Below, one piece after another: positions 18,075-27,983 of a stretch of 64,000 nucleotides of DNA (position 1 is its first letter; every line of letters begins with the position of its first letter). Origin of the DNA: Aureimonas sp. SK2 (GTDB lineage: Bacteria > Pseudomonadota > Alphaproteobacteria > Rhizobiales > Rhizobiaceae); contig NZ_JAPZDS010000001.1 of NCBI RefSeq assembly GCF_029813115.1, positions 186,001 to 250,000 on the forward strand, given 5' to 3'. The translations under genes and the position numbers were made by a program. The notes under the pieces were generated by a model, which ran no database searches, was not told where the DNA came from, and was given only the letters and a program-made list of their open reading frames with translations.

Positions 18075-21015
18075 GTTGAGGATCGGCGGAACCGCCGCCC
18101 TTCGTCCGACCTCCGAGGAAGAGGCGAAGCGCCGGCTTGCCGAGCTTGGACTGCGCGCGCGGGAAGAGGGGCTCGACCGGCTCGCCGGCTGGCTGGACGT
18201 GGGGAAGGACACGGACGCTTGGCGTCTCGGTGCCGCCCTGTCCCTTTCTCCCCATCTGACGGCGCTTGCCGAACGCACACCGGCTGTGCTCGACCGGCTC
18301 TTCGAGGAAGACGCCGGGGACCGCATCCGCGCGATCATCGACGAGCTGGGCCACGCCGTGCCGCCCGGAGCCTCGGAAGCGGCGGAGATGACGCTGCTGC
18401 GACGGGCCAAGGCCGAAGCGTCCCTGTTGATCGCGCTCCGCGACCTCTTCGGAGTCGCCGACGCCGCGCGCACGACGGCCGATCTGTCCGACCTCGCGGA
18501 GGCGGCGATCCGCCGGGCACTGCGCTTCTGCCTCGCCGACCTCCATGCTCGTGGCCAACTCGCGTTGCCCGATCCCGACGAGCCCGAGACGGGCTGCGGC
18601 CTGACGGTGCTCGGCATGGGAAAGCTCGGCGGGCGCGAGCTGAACTATTCCAGCGACATCGACGTCATCCTCTTCTTCGAGCCCGACGCGCCTGCCATCC
18701 GCGACCCGATGGAGAGCGTCGAAATGTTCTCGCGGCTCGGCCGTCGCCTGGTGCGCATGATCGGAGAACGCACCCGGGACGGCTACGTCTTCCGGACGGA
18801 CCTCCGCCTCAGGCCGGACCCTTCCGCCATGCCGCTGGCGATCCCCATTCCCTCGGCCCTGATCTACTACGAAGGGACGGGGCGCGACTGGGAGCGCGCC
18901 GCTATGATCAAGGCGCGGCCGGTCGGCGGAGATCCGGAGGTCGGCGCCGCCTTCCTGCGCGACATCGCGCCCTTCGTCTGGCGGCGCTATCTCGATTTCG
19001 TCGCCATCGCCGACATCCAGGCGATGAAGTCCAAGATCGATCGCCATCGCGGCTTCGAGGGGATCGCGACGGCGGGCCACAACGTGAAGCTCGGCCAGGG
19101 CGGGATCCGCGAGATCGAGTTCTTCGCGCAGGCCCAGCAACTGATCTCCGGCGGCCGGCTCCCCGCGCTGCGCACGCGGCGGACCGACGAGGCGCTGGCG
19201 CGGCTGGCGAGCGAAGGGTGGGTGGCGCCCGACGTGGCGGCGGAACTGACGGAGGCCTATTGGTTCCTGCGCCGGGTCGAACATGCGATCCAGATGGTCG
19301 CCGACGAGCAGAGCCACACGCTGCCGACGATTGCCGAAGAGCTGACCCGCATCGGGCGGCTCTGCAACTTCGACGGCCTCGCCGATTTCGAGGCCGCCCT
19401 CCTGAAGCGGCTTCGTCTTGTGCAGAGCCGCTTCGCCCAACTGTTCTCGGAAGGCCGGGCCAAGCCCGAGGACGAGACGGTGGTCGACGCCCTCCTGGAG
19501 GACGAAGGCGACGAGGCGGCCTTGGCGTGGCTCGGCGAGCGCGGTTACGCGCGGCCCGCGGATATCGGGCGGATCGTCCATCGCTGGGGGTCGGGGCGCT
19601 ATCGCGCCATGCGCTCGGACGCGGCGCGCGAGCAGTTCGTCGTCGTCCTGCCGTCGCTCCTGGAAGCCTTTTCCGGCGGCGCCGATTCCGACGGGGCGCT
19701 GGCCGCCTTCGACCGGTTCCTCGAAGGACTGCCGTCCGGCCTGCAGTTCTTCTCGCTGATCGCCTCCAACCCGCGCCTTCTCGACCTTCTAGCCCGCATC
19801 ATCACGGCGTCGCCACGACTGGCCGAGACGATCGCGCGCCGGCCGCATGTCTTCGACGCGCTGCTCGATCCGGCCTTCTTCTCCGAACTTCCGACCCGCG
19901 ATCTGATTCACGAGCGGCTGACCGCCTTTCTCGCCGACGCCCGCTTCTTCGAGGAGCGGCTGGATCGCCTGCGCATCTTCGCGTCCGAACAGCGCTTCCT
20001 CGTGGCGGTCCGGCTGCTCTCCGGCGTCCTGGAGGGCGAGGCGGCGGGACTTGCGTTCTCCGACCTTGCCGAGGCCATCCTGCGTGAGGTGTTGAAGGCG
20101 GTGGACGGCGAGTTCGTGCGAATGCACGGGCGGGTGGCGGATGGGCGCATCGCCGTCCTCGGCCTCGGACGCCTCGGCTCGCGCGAGCTGACGGCGAACT
20201 CCGACATCGACCTGATGCTTCTCTACGACCACGACCCAGAGGCAGAGGCTTCCGACGGGCCGAGGCCACTGCCCGTTTCGACCTACTATGCCCGGCTGAC
20301 CCAGCGGCTGATCTCGGCGCTTACTTCGCCCACCGCCGAAGGGGTTCTCTACGAGGTCGATTTCCGGCTTCGGCCTTCAGGCAACAAGGGGCCGCTCGCC
20401 ACGCAGATTGGCGCGTTCCGAAAATACCAGGCCGAGGCCTGGACCTGGGAGCGCATGGCTTTGACGCGCTCGCGCCCCGTCGCGGGCGAGGAGGGGCTTT
20501 GCGAGGAGATCGAAGAGGCGGTGCGCGAAGCGATCCGAGCGCACCAGGACGATCCGCTCCTGACCGACGACGTCGCCGACATGCGTGCCCGGCTCGATGT
20601 CCAGAAGCCGCCCCGCGGGGCGCTGGACCTCAAGCGCATCCCCGGCGGGCTGACAGATCTCGAGTTCCTGGCGCAATGGGGCATCCTGACCGGACGCGTG
20701 CCGCTGGGTCTCGTCGGTCAGCCGACGGTCGCGGCGCTGGAGGTGCTTCGCGCGGCGATGCTGGAGGCGGAGCCGCGCGTGGATGGTCTGGTCGAGGCGA
20801 TGAGCGAGATGACCCGCATCATGCAGATCCTGCGTCTCGGCGGCGACAAGGCGTTCGGCGTGGCGGACCTGCCCGGTCCGCTCGCCGACCGCATCGCCGC
20901 CGGGCTCGACCTTGCCGACCGTTCGGGCATCGAGCCGCAGGTGGCACAGAGGGCGCAGGATGTGCGCGAGGTGTTTGCGGCACTGATCCCCTATCGCAGG
21001 GACGCCGGAAGCTGA
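18052..21015 (+). CDS. glnE: Bifunctional glutamine synthetase adenylyltransferase/deadenylyltransferase
   Basis: This 987-residue protein has normal GlnE length. It has two nucleotidyltransferase domains: the N-terminal deadenylylating site with GMGKLGGREL and SSDID (about residues 188-204) and the C-terminal adenylylating site with GLGRLGSREL and NSDID (about 704-720). It modifies glutamine synthetase in response to PII and glutamine. The ATG at 18052 lies inside the kinase gene upstream. It converges on the pleC-type gene with a 6-base gap. Confidence 0.95.
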   Translation: MTEPARRELRIGGTAALRPTSEEEAKRRLAELGLRAREEGLDRLAGWLDVGKDTDAWRLGAALSLSPHLTALAERTPAVLDRLFEEDAGDRIRAIIDELGHAVPPGASEAAEMTLLRRAKAEASLLIALRDLFGVADAARTTADLSDLAEAAIRRALRFCLADLHARGQLALPDPDEPETGCGLTVLGMGKLGGRELNYSSDIDVILFFEPDAPAIRDPMESVEMFSRLGRRLVRMIGERTRDGYVFRTDLRLRPDPSAMPLAIPIPSALIYYEGTGRDWERAAMIKARPVGGDPEVGAAFLRDIAPFVWRRYLDFVAIADIQAMKSKIDRHRGFEGIATAGHNVKLGQGGIREIEFFAQAQQLISGGRLPALRTRRTDEALARLASEGWVAPDVAAELTEAYWFLRRVEHAIQMVADEQSHTLPTIAEELTRIGRLCNFDGLADFEAALLKRLRLVQSRFAQLFSEGRAKPEDETVVDALLEDEGDEAALAWLGERGYARPADIGRIVHRWGSGRYRAMRSDAAREQFVVVLPSLLEAFSGGADSDGALAAFDRFLEGLPSGLQFFSLIASNPRLLDLLARIITASPRLAETIARRPHVFDALLDPAFFSELPTRDLIHERLTAFLADARFFEERLDRLRIFASEQRFLVAVRLLSGVLEGEAAGLAFSDLAEAILREVLKAVDGEFVRMHGRVADGRIAVLGLGRLGSRELTANSDIDLMLLYDHDPEAEASDGPRPLPVSTYYARLTQRLISALTSPTAEGVLYEVDFRLRPSGNKGPLATQIGAFRKYQAEAWTWERMALTRSRPVAGEEGLCEEIEEAVREAIRAHQDDPLLTDDVADMRARLDVQKPPRGALDLKRIPGGLTDLEFLAQWGILTGRVPLGLVGQPTVAALEVLRAAMLEAEPRVDGLVEAMSEMTRIMQILRLGGDKAFGVADLPGPLADRIAAGLDLADRSGIEPQVAQRAQDVREVFAALIPYRRDAGS

Positions 21016-21021
21016 TCCAGT

Positions 21022-23373
21022 TCAGGCCGCGCGCGAGAGGGCGGCGGCGGGTTCGGCCGAGGCTTCGAGGCAGCCGGGGCAGGGCAGGCGGAAGCTCACG
21101 GCGGTGCCACGGCCCGGTCGCGACGTGATCGACATGGTTCCGCCCTGCAGCTCGATCAGCGAACGGGCGATCGCGAGGCCGAGGCCGGTGCCCTTGTGGG
21201 TGCGCGTCAGCTCGTTCTCGACCTGCTCGAACGGCTTGCCGAGACTCTTGAGCGCCTCGCGCGGGATGCCGATACCGTTGTCCACGATGGTGATCACGGC
21301 GTGCTGCCCGCGTAGGCGGGTGCGGACGCGCACCTCGCCGCCCGGTGCGGTGAACTTCACCGCGTTGGCGAGGAGGTTGAGCATGATCTGCTTAGTGGCG
21401 CGGCGGTCGCCCATCAGCGGCAGCGCGTCCGGGATCGCGACGCCGATCGCGAGCGACTTGGAATGGGCCGGCACCTCGACGATCCGGATCGCTTCGGCGA
21501 CGATGGCGGGCAGGTCGATCTCCTCGTGGGCCAGGACCAGCCGGCCGGCCTCGATCTTCGACATGTCCAGGATGTCGTTGATCAGCTTCAGAAGATAGTG
21601 GCCGCTCTGATGGATGTCGGCGGCGTACTCGGTGTACTTGCCGTTGCCGATCGGGCCGAAGCTCTCCTCGCGCATGATCTCGGAGAAGCCGATGATGGCG
21701 TTGAGCGGGGTGCGCAGCTCGTGGCTCATGTTGGCGAGGAAAGTGGTCTTCGCCTGGTTCGCGCTCTCGGCGCGCTCCTTCTCGATCATGTAGTTCCGGT
21801 TCAGCTCGGCGAGCTGGCGCGCCTTCGCCTCCGCGTCGCGGCGGGCGGTGGAAAGGTCGTTGATCGTCGCCATGAGGCGGCGCTCGGAATCGGACAGGCG
21901 CTCCTGGTGCACCTTGAGCTGCGTCACATCCGTGCCGATCGAGACGTGGCTTCCGTCGCCTGTCACGCGCTCCGAGACCTGGAGCCAGCGCCCGTCGGCC
22001 AGCAGCGTCTCTGTGGCCCGCTCGCCGTAGACGAAGCTCGGGCTGGTGAGCTTGCGCTCCTCGATCGGCCGGCGCGCCTTGGCGCGGACGGCCTCGAAGG
22101 GCGTGCCCGGACGCACGTCCTGGTCGGTGAGGCCGAAGACTTCCTGGTACTTGGTGTTGCAAAGGACGAGCCGGTGATCGGCGTCCCACAGCACGAAGGT
22201 CTCGGAGATGTTCTCGACGGCGTTCTGGAGGCGGATGTTCGCCTCGTCGGTCATTCGGGCGAGGAGATGGTTCTCGCTGATGTCGACGGCGACGCCGATG
22301 AGGTGGATCTCGTTGTCGGCGTTGCGCACCACTTCGGCGCGGGCGCGCAGCCAGATGTACTGGCCGTCCACATGGCGCATCCGGAACGAGCGCTCGATGT
22401 TGCCGACGCTGCCCGAGGCGATCTGGCGCGCGAACTCGAAGAAGGAGCCGTCGTCGGGATGCAGGAGGTTGGAAACCTCCGCAAAGGACAGGACGCCGTC
22501 GCGCGGCGCGAGGCCCAGCATCTCGTACATGGAACGCGACCAGAACATGCGCCCACGCGACAGGTCCCAGTCCCACAGGCCGCATCGGCCACGCGAAAGC
22601 GCGGTTTCCACCCGCTGATGCTGTTCGGTGAGAAGGCGGTCGGCCGCCACCGCGCGCGTCGCCTGGCGGAAGTAGGCGACGAGAATGGCGAGGAGCACCA
22701 GCGCGGTCACGCAGAATAGCGTCACGTTCAGCGAGACCGACCGGCGCCAGTCGGCGAAGACGTGGGACTCCTCGCGCACCAGAACGACGCTGCCGAGCGG
22801 GCCTGAAAGGAGAGCGGAAGCCGCCATCGCAGCCTTGCCGGCCCAGCGCACTTCCAGGACGCCCGCGCGCTCGCCGAAGACGAGAAGCGGCTGGCCGCCG
22901 TCGACCAAGGTGTCGATCTCGCGGCCGAGCGCCGTCTCGTGTCCCGGGGTCGTGGCGACGACGCGCCCGCCCTTGTCGGCGATCAGGGCGACGAGGCCGT
23001 TCGCCTTCACGAAGAGAGGCAGGGCGCTGTTGACGAGGATCTGCGCACGGGTCGTCGGATCCTCCGTGCGCGCGTCCAGGGCCGCATCCTCGGCACGCAG
23101 GAGGCTGGAGGCGATCTGCAGCCCTTCGCTCGCGCGTTGCTCCAGCGTGTCGTGTTCCTCGACGACGAAGGCGAGGCGCGCCATCGCGAGGACAACGAGA
23201 AAGGCGACCACGAAATAAGGAATCGCGCTGCGGAGCATGGGCTCCAGCTCGGCGATCCGGTCGAGGGCAGGGGTCGTGATACGCAGGCGCTGGCGCCGGA
23301 GGAGGCTCGTCAACTTCTCCGAAGCGAGGGATGAATCATCCCTAGCCGGAGCGCTTGTCGCGTCCGAACCCAT
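21022..23373 (-). CDS. pleC: PAS-containing sensor histidine kinase, PleC-type
   Basis: This 783-residue kinase starts at the ATG at 23373 because GAGGGG lies 8 bases upstream; a further upstream ATG lacks such a site. An N-terminal membrane anchor (about residues 49-70), a periplasmic region and a second helix near 205-225 precede two to three PAS domains. The HisKA domain has H551 in NMSHELRTPLNAIIGFSE, and the ATPase domain has DNGIGI and GTGLGLAI. The phosphotransfer helix is of the PleC/DivJ type that docks DivK. The position between glnE and pepN is that of pleC in Sinorhizobium. It would control cell polarity and division via DivK/PdhS-type signalling. Confidence 0.82.
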   Translation of the reverse strand: MGSDATSAPARDDSSLASEKLTSLLRRQRLRITTPALDRIAELEPMLRSAIPYFVVAFLVVLAMARLAFVVEEHDTLEQRASEGLQIASSLLRAEDAALDARTEDPTTRAQILVNSALPLFVKANGLVALIADKGGRVVATTPGHETALGREIDTLVDGGQPLLVFGERAGVLEVRWAGKAAMAASALLSGPLGSVVLVREESHVFADWRRSVSLNVTLFCVTALVLLAILVAYFRQATRAVAADRLLTEQHQRVETALSRGRCGLWDWDLSRGRMFWSRSMYEMLGLAPRDGVLSFAEVSNLLHPDDGSFFEFARQIASGSVGNIERSFRMRHVDGQYIWLRARAEVVRNADNEIHLIGVAVDISENHLLARMTDEANIRLQNAVENISETFVLWDADHRLVLCNTKYQEVFGLTDQDVRPGTPFEAVRAKARRPIEERKLTSPSFVYGERATETLLADGRWLQVSERVTGDGSHVSIGTDVTQLKVHQERLSDSERRLMATINDLSTARRDAEAKARQLAELNRNYMIEKERAESANQAKTTFLANMSHELRTPLNAIIGFSEIMREESFGPIGNGKYTEYAADIHQSGHYLLKLINDILDMSKIEAGRLVLAHEEIDLPAIVAEAIRIVEVPAHSKSLAIGVAIPDALPLMGDRRATKQIMLNLLANAVKFTAPGGEVRVRTRLRGQHAVITIVDNGIGIPREALKSLGKPFEQVENELTRTHKGTGLGLAIARSLIELQGGTMSITSRPGRGTAVSFRLPCPGCLEASAEPAAALSRAA

Positions 23374-23593
23374 CAAATCGACCCCTCGTCGCCGCATCTG
23401 ACCCGAGCGCCGCAAGCTCGAATCCGACCCGTAATGAATCAGACGGGGACTCCGATGTCCAGAAGCGCGAGACGAGCTTCGCGCTTCCGATCAATCCCGA
23501 TTTCTGATTGTTGCACGACTTCAACAGGGGTTTTCCAGAGCTTTCGCCTGTTGTGGTTAACAAACCATTTCGAGCGAAAATTTCAATCGGATG

Positions 23594-26233
23594 TCATGCA
23601 AGCGTGCGTTCCAGGATGTCGCTGAGGTCGCGCGAGAGGCTCGGCCGGGCGGCTAGGTCTGTGAGCGCGGCCCGTGCCTGCTCCCGGCGCACGGGCTCGA
23701 AGGAGCGCCAGGAGCGGAAGGCCGTCGCGAGCCGCGCCGCCGTCTGCGGGTTGAGACGGTCGAGTTCGGCCAGCCGCTCGGCGGTCCAGCGATAGCCTTC
23801 CCCGTCGGCGCGATGGAAGACGCGCTGGTTGCCCGTGGCGAACCCTCCGATCAACGCCCGTGCCCGATTGGGATTGGCGAGGCTGAACTTCGGATGGCCT
23901 GCCAACTCGCGCACCGCATCGAGCGTGCCGGGCTCGGGCACCGTCGCGCGCAGCGTGAACCATTTGTCGAGAACCAGCGGGTCGCTCTCGAAGCGGCGGT
24001 AGAATTCGTCCAGCGCCCCGGCGGTCTCGGGCGCGTCGGGGAAGCGATGCGCGAGGATCGCGGCGGCGGCCATACGATCGGTCATGTTGTCCGCCCGGCC
24101 GAACGCCTCGCGGGCGAGAGCAGGCGTCCCCTCGGCGGCGCTGAGGAACATGAGGAGCGCATTGGACAACGCCCGTAGCCCGGCACTTTCGGCGTCGGCG
24201 CTGAACGCTTCGCCCGGCCGAGCCAGCGCGTCCCGCACCCTACGGAACGTGTCGGCACCGTTCCGCGCCACCGCGCGGATCATCGCCTCGCGCGCGGTAT
24301 GGACCGCTTCCGGATCGACATTGGTCCCGACCAGCCGGGCGATCTCGGACTCGCCGGGCACGGCGATCATCTGAGCCCGCAGGGCCGGCTCCAGCCGCTC
24401 CTCGGCCGCACAGTCGACCAGGATCTCGATGAGACGCGGATCGAATTCGGCCGAGGCTCCGGCGGCGGCGTCACGAAGCGCCTCGCCCGTGAGGTCGGTC
24501 AGCGCGCGCCAGCGGCCGAAGGCGTTGGGGTCGAGGCGGGCGAGTGCCAGGCGGTCCTCGCGGCTCTGTTCGTGGCGCAGCGTCACGGGCGCCGAGAAGT
24601 CGCGCAGGATCGACAGGCGCGGCCGCTCGGACAGGTTCTCGAAGACGATCTGCGCTTCGGCCGTCGTCAGGTGGATGACGTCGCCCTCGACCTCCGCCGT
24701 GCCGGCCGACGGCTCTGCCGCGAGGTCGGTCCCGTCCCGCCCGACGAGACCGAAGCGGACGGGCATGTGCAACGGTTCGGTGCCGGTGCCGGCCGCGCCC
24801 TTGGCGAGGCTCTGGCGCAGCGTGATCGTCAGCCTCCCGTCGGAGAAGCTTTCGCGCACCTCCAGTTCCGGTGTGCCGGCCTGGTCGTACCAGAGGGCGA
24901 ACTGTTCGAGGTCGGCGCCGGTCGCCTCCGCGAAGCAGGCGAGAAAGTCCTCGATGGTCGCCGCGTCGCCGTCGTGCCGGTCGAAGTAAAGGTCCATTCC
25001 GGCGCGGAAGCCTGCTTCCCCGAGGATGGTGGCGAGCATGCGGACGAGTTCGGCGCCCTTCTCGTAGACGGTCGCCGTGTAGAAGTTGTTGATCTCGCGA
25101 TACTGCCGGGGGCGCACGGGGTGCTGCAGCGGCCCCTGGTCCTCGGGGAACTGCTGCGCCTTGAGCCCGTGGACGGAGGCGATGCGCTTGACCGTGCGCG
25201 AGCGCTCGTCGCCGCTGAACTCCTGGTCGCGATAGACGGTCAGCCCTTCCTTCAGGCAGAGCTGGAACCAGTCCCGGCAGGTGATGCGGTTGCCCGTCCA
25301 GTTATGGAAGTACTCGTGGGCGATCACCGTCTCGACGCCGGCATAGTCGCCGTCGGTGGCGGTGTCGGGCGCCAGCAGCACGTATTTGTGGTTGAAGACG
25401 TTGAGGCCCTTGTTCTCCATCGCCCCCATGTTGAAATCGGAGATGGCGACGATGTTGAACACGTCGAGATCGTATTCGCGGCCGAAGCGGCGTTCGTCCC
25501 AGATCATCGAGCGCTTCAGCGCGTCCATCGCGTAGGTCGCGCGGTCGGCAAGGCCGGGTTCGGTATAGACCGCGAGATCGACGGGGCGCCCGCTCGCCGT
25601 CTCGAACCGGTCCTTGAGGACGTCGAGCCGTCCGGCCACCAGCGCGAAGAGATAGGACGGCTTGGGATGCGGGTCGTCCCAGACGGCGAAGTGCCGCCCG
25701 TCGCCGAGGTCGCCGCTCTCGGACGGATTGCCGTTGGCGAGGAGGATCGGCGCCGCCTCGCGCTCCGCCTCCAGCCGAACGCGATAGGTCGCCAACACGT
25801 CCGGCCGGTCGAGGAAATAGGTGATGCGGCGGAAGCCTTCGGCCTCGCACTGCGTGCACCAGATCCCGTTGGAGCGGTAGAGCCCCATGAGTTCGGTGTT
25901 CGCCTCCGGCTGGAGACGCGTCTCGATCCGGAGCACGAAGGGCTGCCCGGCGGGCGGCAGGTCGCGGACCGCAAGCCTGTCGGGCGTTGCGGAGAAGCGC
26001 CCTGCATCGGCCGGCGCGCCGTCGATCTCGAGCGAGACCAGCGTCAAGGCGTCGCCGTCGAGCTCGAGCGGGACGGCCGGGTCCGCATCGGCCGCGCGTT
26101 CGGCGTGGATCGCCGTCACGACGTCGGCCCGGCCTTCCGTCAGCGAGACGAGCATCTCGATATGCCGGATCCGGAAGGCGGGCGGGCAATAGTCGGAAAG
26201 GCGGATCACTTGGCCGTCGTCGGTGCGCTGCAT
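23594..26233 (-). CDS. pepN: Aminopeptidase N (M1 family)
   Basis: This 879-residue protein matches PepN length. The start at 26233 (MQRTDDG) fits the family. It shows GAMENKGLNVFN (exopeptidase motif, about residues 268-279), the zinc site HEYFH at 306-310 with the downstream KEGLTVYRDQEF glutamate, and an alpha-helical C-terminal domain. It is a broad-specificity cytoplasmic aminopeptidase. It lies 220 bases upstream of the pleC-type gene on the same strand and is divergent from the transporter gene. Confidence 0.95.
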   Translation of the reverse strand: MQRTDDGQVIRLSDYCPPAFRIRHIEMLVSLTEGRADVVTAIHAERAADADPAVPLELDGDALTLVSLEIDGAPADAGRFSATPDRLAVRDLPPAGQPFVLRIETRLQPEANTELMGLYRSNGIWCTQCEAEGFRRITYFLDRPDVLATYRVRLEAEREAAPILLANGNPSESGDLGDGRHFAVWDDPHPKPSYLFALVAGRLDVLKDRFETASGRPVDLAVYTEPGLADRATYAMDALKRSMIWDERRFGREYDLDVFNIVAISDFNMGAMENKGLNVFNHKYVLLAPDTATDGDYAGVETVIAHEYFHNWTGNRITCRDWFQLCLKEGLTVYRDQEFSGDERSRTVKRIASVHGLKAQQFPEDQGPLQHPVRPRQYREINNFYTATVYEKGAELVRMLATILGEAGFRAGMDLYFDRHDGDAATIEDFLACFAEATGADLEQFALWYDQAGTPELEVRESFSDGRLTITLRQSLAKGAAGTGTEPLHMPVRFGLVGRDGTDLAAEPSAGTAEVEGDVIHLTTAEAQIVFENLSERPRLSILRDFSAPVTLRHEQSREDRLALARLDPNAFGRWRALTDLTGEALRDAAAGASAEFDPRLIEILVDCAAEERLEPALRAQMIAVPGESEIARLVGTNVDPEAVHTAREAMIRAVARNGADTFRRVRDALARPGEAFSADAESAGLRALSNALLMFLSAAEGTPALAREAFGRADNMTDRMAAAAILAHRFPDAPETAGALDEFYRRFESDPLVLDKWFTLRATVPEPGTLDAVRELAGHPKFSLANPNRARALIGGFATGNQRVFHRADGEGYRWTAERLAELDRLNPQTAARLATAFRSWRSFEPVRREQARAALTDLAARPSLSRDLSDILERTLA

Positions 26234-26484
26234 GGCGGAGGCGTCTCCCGTTTCGTCGAAGACTGGGATAGTCGCCGCGACGATGGTTGCCAACCGGCGC
26301 CGGCGCTCACGCATCTCTCCGGTTCGTCGCGAAAGGTGAGGCGGACTTATGGTTTCTTGCCTCGACGCTCGGGAATCGGCCGCCTAAGAAGGTTGCGACG
26401 CCGCCACGCCTGCCGGCCAGCGACGGTGCCAGATTCGTCCGAAGGCGTGGCCGCGCCATCCCCAGCCGAAGCCGATCCGTCGTC

Positions 26485-27435
26485 ATGAATGCCTTGCCTG
26501 CCGACTCCTCCACCCTGAGACCCATGCTCGGCATCGGCCTCAAGGTGATCTCCGTCACCGTCTTCGTCGCCATGCAGACATCTCTGAAGGGGCTGGGAAC
26601 CGAGATCCCCGCCGGGCAGCTCGTGTTCTTTCGCTCGTTCTTCGCGCTGGTGCCGGTGCTTCTCTATCTCTGGTGGCTCGGCACCTTGAAGACGGCGCTG
26701 GATACGCGGGACGTCGGCGGCCACTTCCTGCGCGGGGCCATCGGCGTCACCTCCATGGGTTTCGGCTTCTACGCGATCGGCCGGCTGCCCTATCCGGAAT
26801 GGGTGACCCTGTCCTATGCCGCGCCGCTCCTGACGGTGGTCTTCGCCGCGCTGTTCCTGCGCGAGCAGGTCGGGCGCTTCCGATGGACGGCCGTCCTCGT
26901 CGGCCTGTGCGGGATCATCGTCGTCATCGCGCCCACCCTGTCGCTGGAAGTGGGCTCCCTTTCCGGCGAAGAGCGGCTCGGCATGATCGCTTCGCTGGCA
27001 GGCGCCGCCTTCGCCGCGGTCGCGATGATCCAGGTGAGGCGGCTGGTGCGCACCGAACCGACGGCGACCATCGTCGTCTATTTCTCCATCTGCAGCAGCG
27101 TCATTGCCCTCGCGAGCCTTCCCTTCGGCTGGGTCTGGCCCTCGCCCGCCCAGGCGGGACTGCTGATCCTCGCGGGCCTGTTCGGCGGGATCGGCCAATT
27201 GCTGCTGACCGCCTGCTACCGCTATGCCGAGGCGTCCACCATCGCGCCGTTCGAGTACACGTCGATGCTCCTCGCGGTGCTGATCGGAGCGCTGCTCTTC
27301 GAGGAGGTCGCGAGCCCGACCACCGTGCTCGGCGGAGCCATCGTCGTGTCCGCCGGCGTCTTCATCATCCTGCGAGAGCACCGGCTCGGACTCGAGCGGA
27401 AACGGGCACGGCGCGTGTCTCCGTCGCAGAACTGA
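26485..27435 (+). CDS. DMT-superfamily transporter with two EamA domains
   Basis: This 316-residue protein has about ten hydrophobic helices in two EamA repeats (about residues 15-145 and 160-295). The N-terminal repeat has the FFRSFFALVPVL segment and the first LSYAAPLLTVVFAALFL re-entrant motif; the second has FEYTSMLLAVLIGALLF. The ATG at 26485 is preferred, with ATG 26524 as an alternative. Substrate is not predictable; relatives export amino acids, metabolites or nucleosides. Confidence 0.85.
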   Translation: MNALPADSSTLRPMLGIGLKVISVTVFVAMQTSLKGLGTEIPAGQLVFFRSFFALVPVLLYLWWLGTLKTALDTRDVGGHFLRGAIGVTSMGFGFYAIGRLPYPEWVTLSYAAPLLTVVFAALFLREQVGRFRWTAVLVGLCGIIVVIAPTLSLEVGSLSGEERLGMIASLAGAAFAAVAMIQVRRLVRTEPTATIVVYFSICSSVIALASLPFGWVWPSPAQAGLLILAGLFGGIGQLLLTACYRYAEASTIAPFEYTSMLLAVLIGALLFEEVASPTTVLGGAIVVSAGVFIILREHRLGLERKRARRVSPSQN

Positions 27436-27436
27436 A

Positions 27437-27466
27437 AAGGGCGCGGACCTTTTGGCCCGCGCCCTT
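27437..27466 (-). terminator. Bidirectional terminator between the EamA and secreted-protein genes
   Basis: A perfect 10-base stem (AAGGGCGCGG / CCGCGCCCTT) with a 10-base loop lies between convergent genes. On the minus strand it is followed by TTTT, so it ends the 27829-27491 transcript best. Confidence 0.75.
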
Positions 27467-27490
27467 GATTGCCTGCCGGAAATTCAGGCC

Positions 27491-27829
27491 TCAGTAGCCG
27501 TAGGCCCACGACTTGTTGCTGGAGTCGTAGGAGTACATGGCCGCATCGGAACCCGGCACCGAGAAGTTGCTCGGAGCTTCGGTCACTGCCGCCTCGCCCG
27601 CGTCCGACCGGCCGAAGCTCTGGCGGTTCGGGGCGCCGAACGTGCTGCTCTCCGCAGCTTCGCCGCGCTGCATGCGCTGTTCGTCCCAGGCCTTCTGGCG
27701 CTGGTCTTCCTGATAGCGCACGGCCTTCTCCTGGCCGGTGAGCATGGGCTGGGTCTGCTGCGCCTGGGCGACCGTTCCGAGCCCGGCGGTGGCGATCAGC
27801 GTGGCGGCGATCATGGTCATGGTCTTCAT
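27491..27829 (-). CDS. Small secreted protein of unknown function
   Basis: This 112-residue protein has a clear signal peptide (MKTMTMIAATLIATAGLG, cleavage near AQA-QQ). The mature part is hydrophilic, Gln/Ser/Ala-rich and contains no cysteine; it ends in an aromatic SYDSSNKSWAYGY tail. I do not recognise a domain. It has its own terminator and a dyad (27859-27866 with 27877-27884) in its leader, which suggests it is a separately expressed small transcript. Confidence 0.65.
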   Translation of the reverse strand: MKTMTMIAATLIATAGLGTVAQAQQTQPMLTGQEKAVRYQEDQRQKAWDEQRMQRGEAAESSTFGAPNRQSFGRSDAGEAAVTEAPSNFSVPGSDAAMYSYDSSNKSWAYGY

Positions 27830-27983
27830 GATCGGTGTTCCTCATCCTTCGGTTTGGCGCCGACCGTCCCGTTAGGCGGTCGGCTTCACCATCGGTTCGG
27901 CGGACTAACGCCCGACGCCGGCCATGGTTTCAACAAACCGTAATACAGGCTTCCGATCGTGCGGTCTGAGCTGATGCCCTGCA

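Noticed and set aside
27859-27884. GCCGACCG/CGGTCGGC hairpin as the terminator of the family-4 UDG gene
   Set aside because: No T run follows on either strand; it lies in the leader of the secreted-protein gene and is noted there only.
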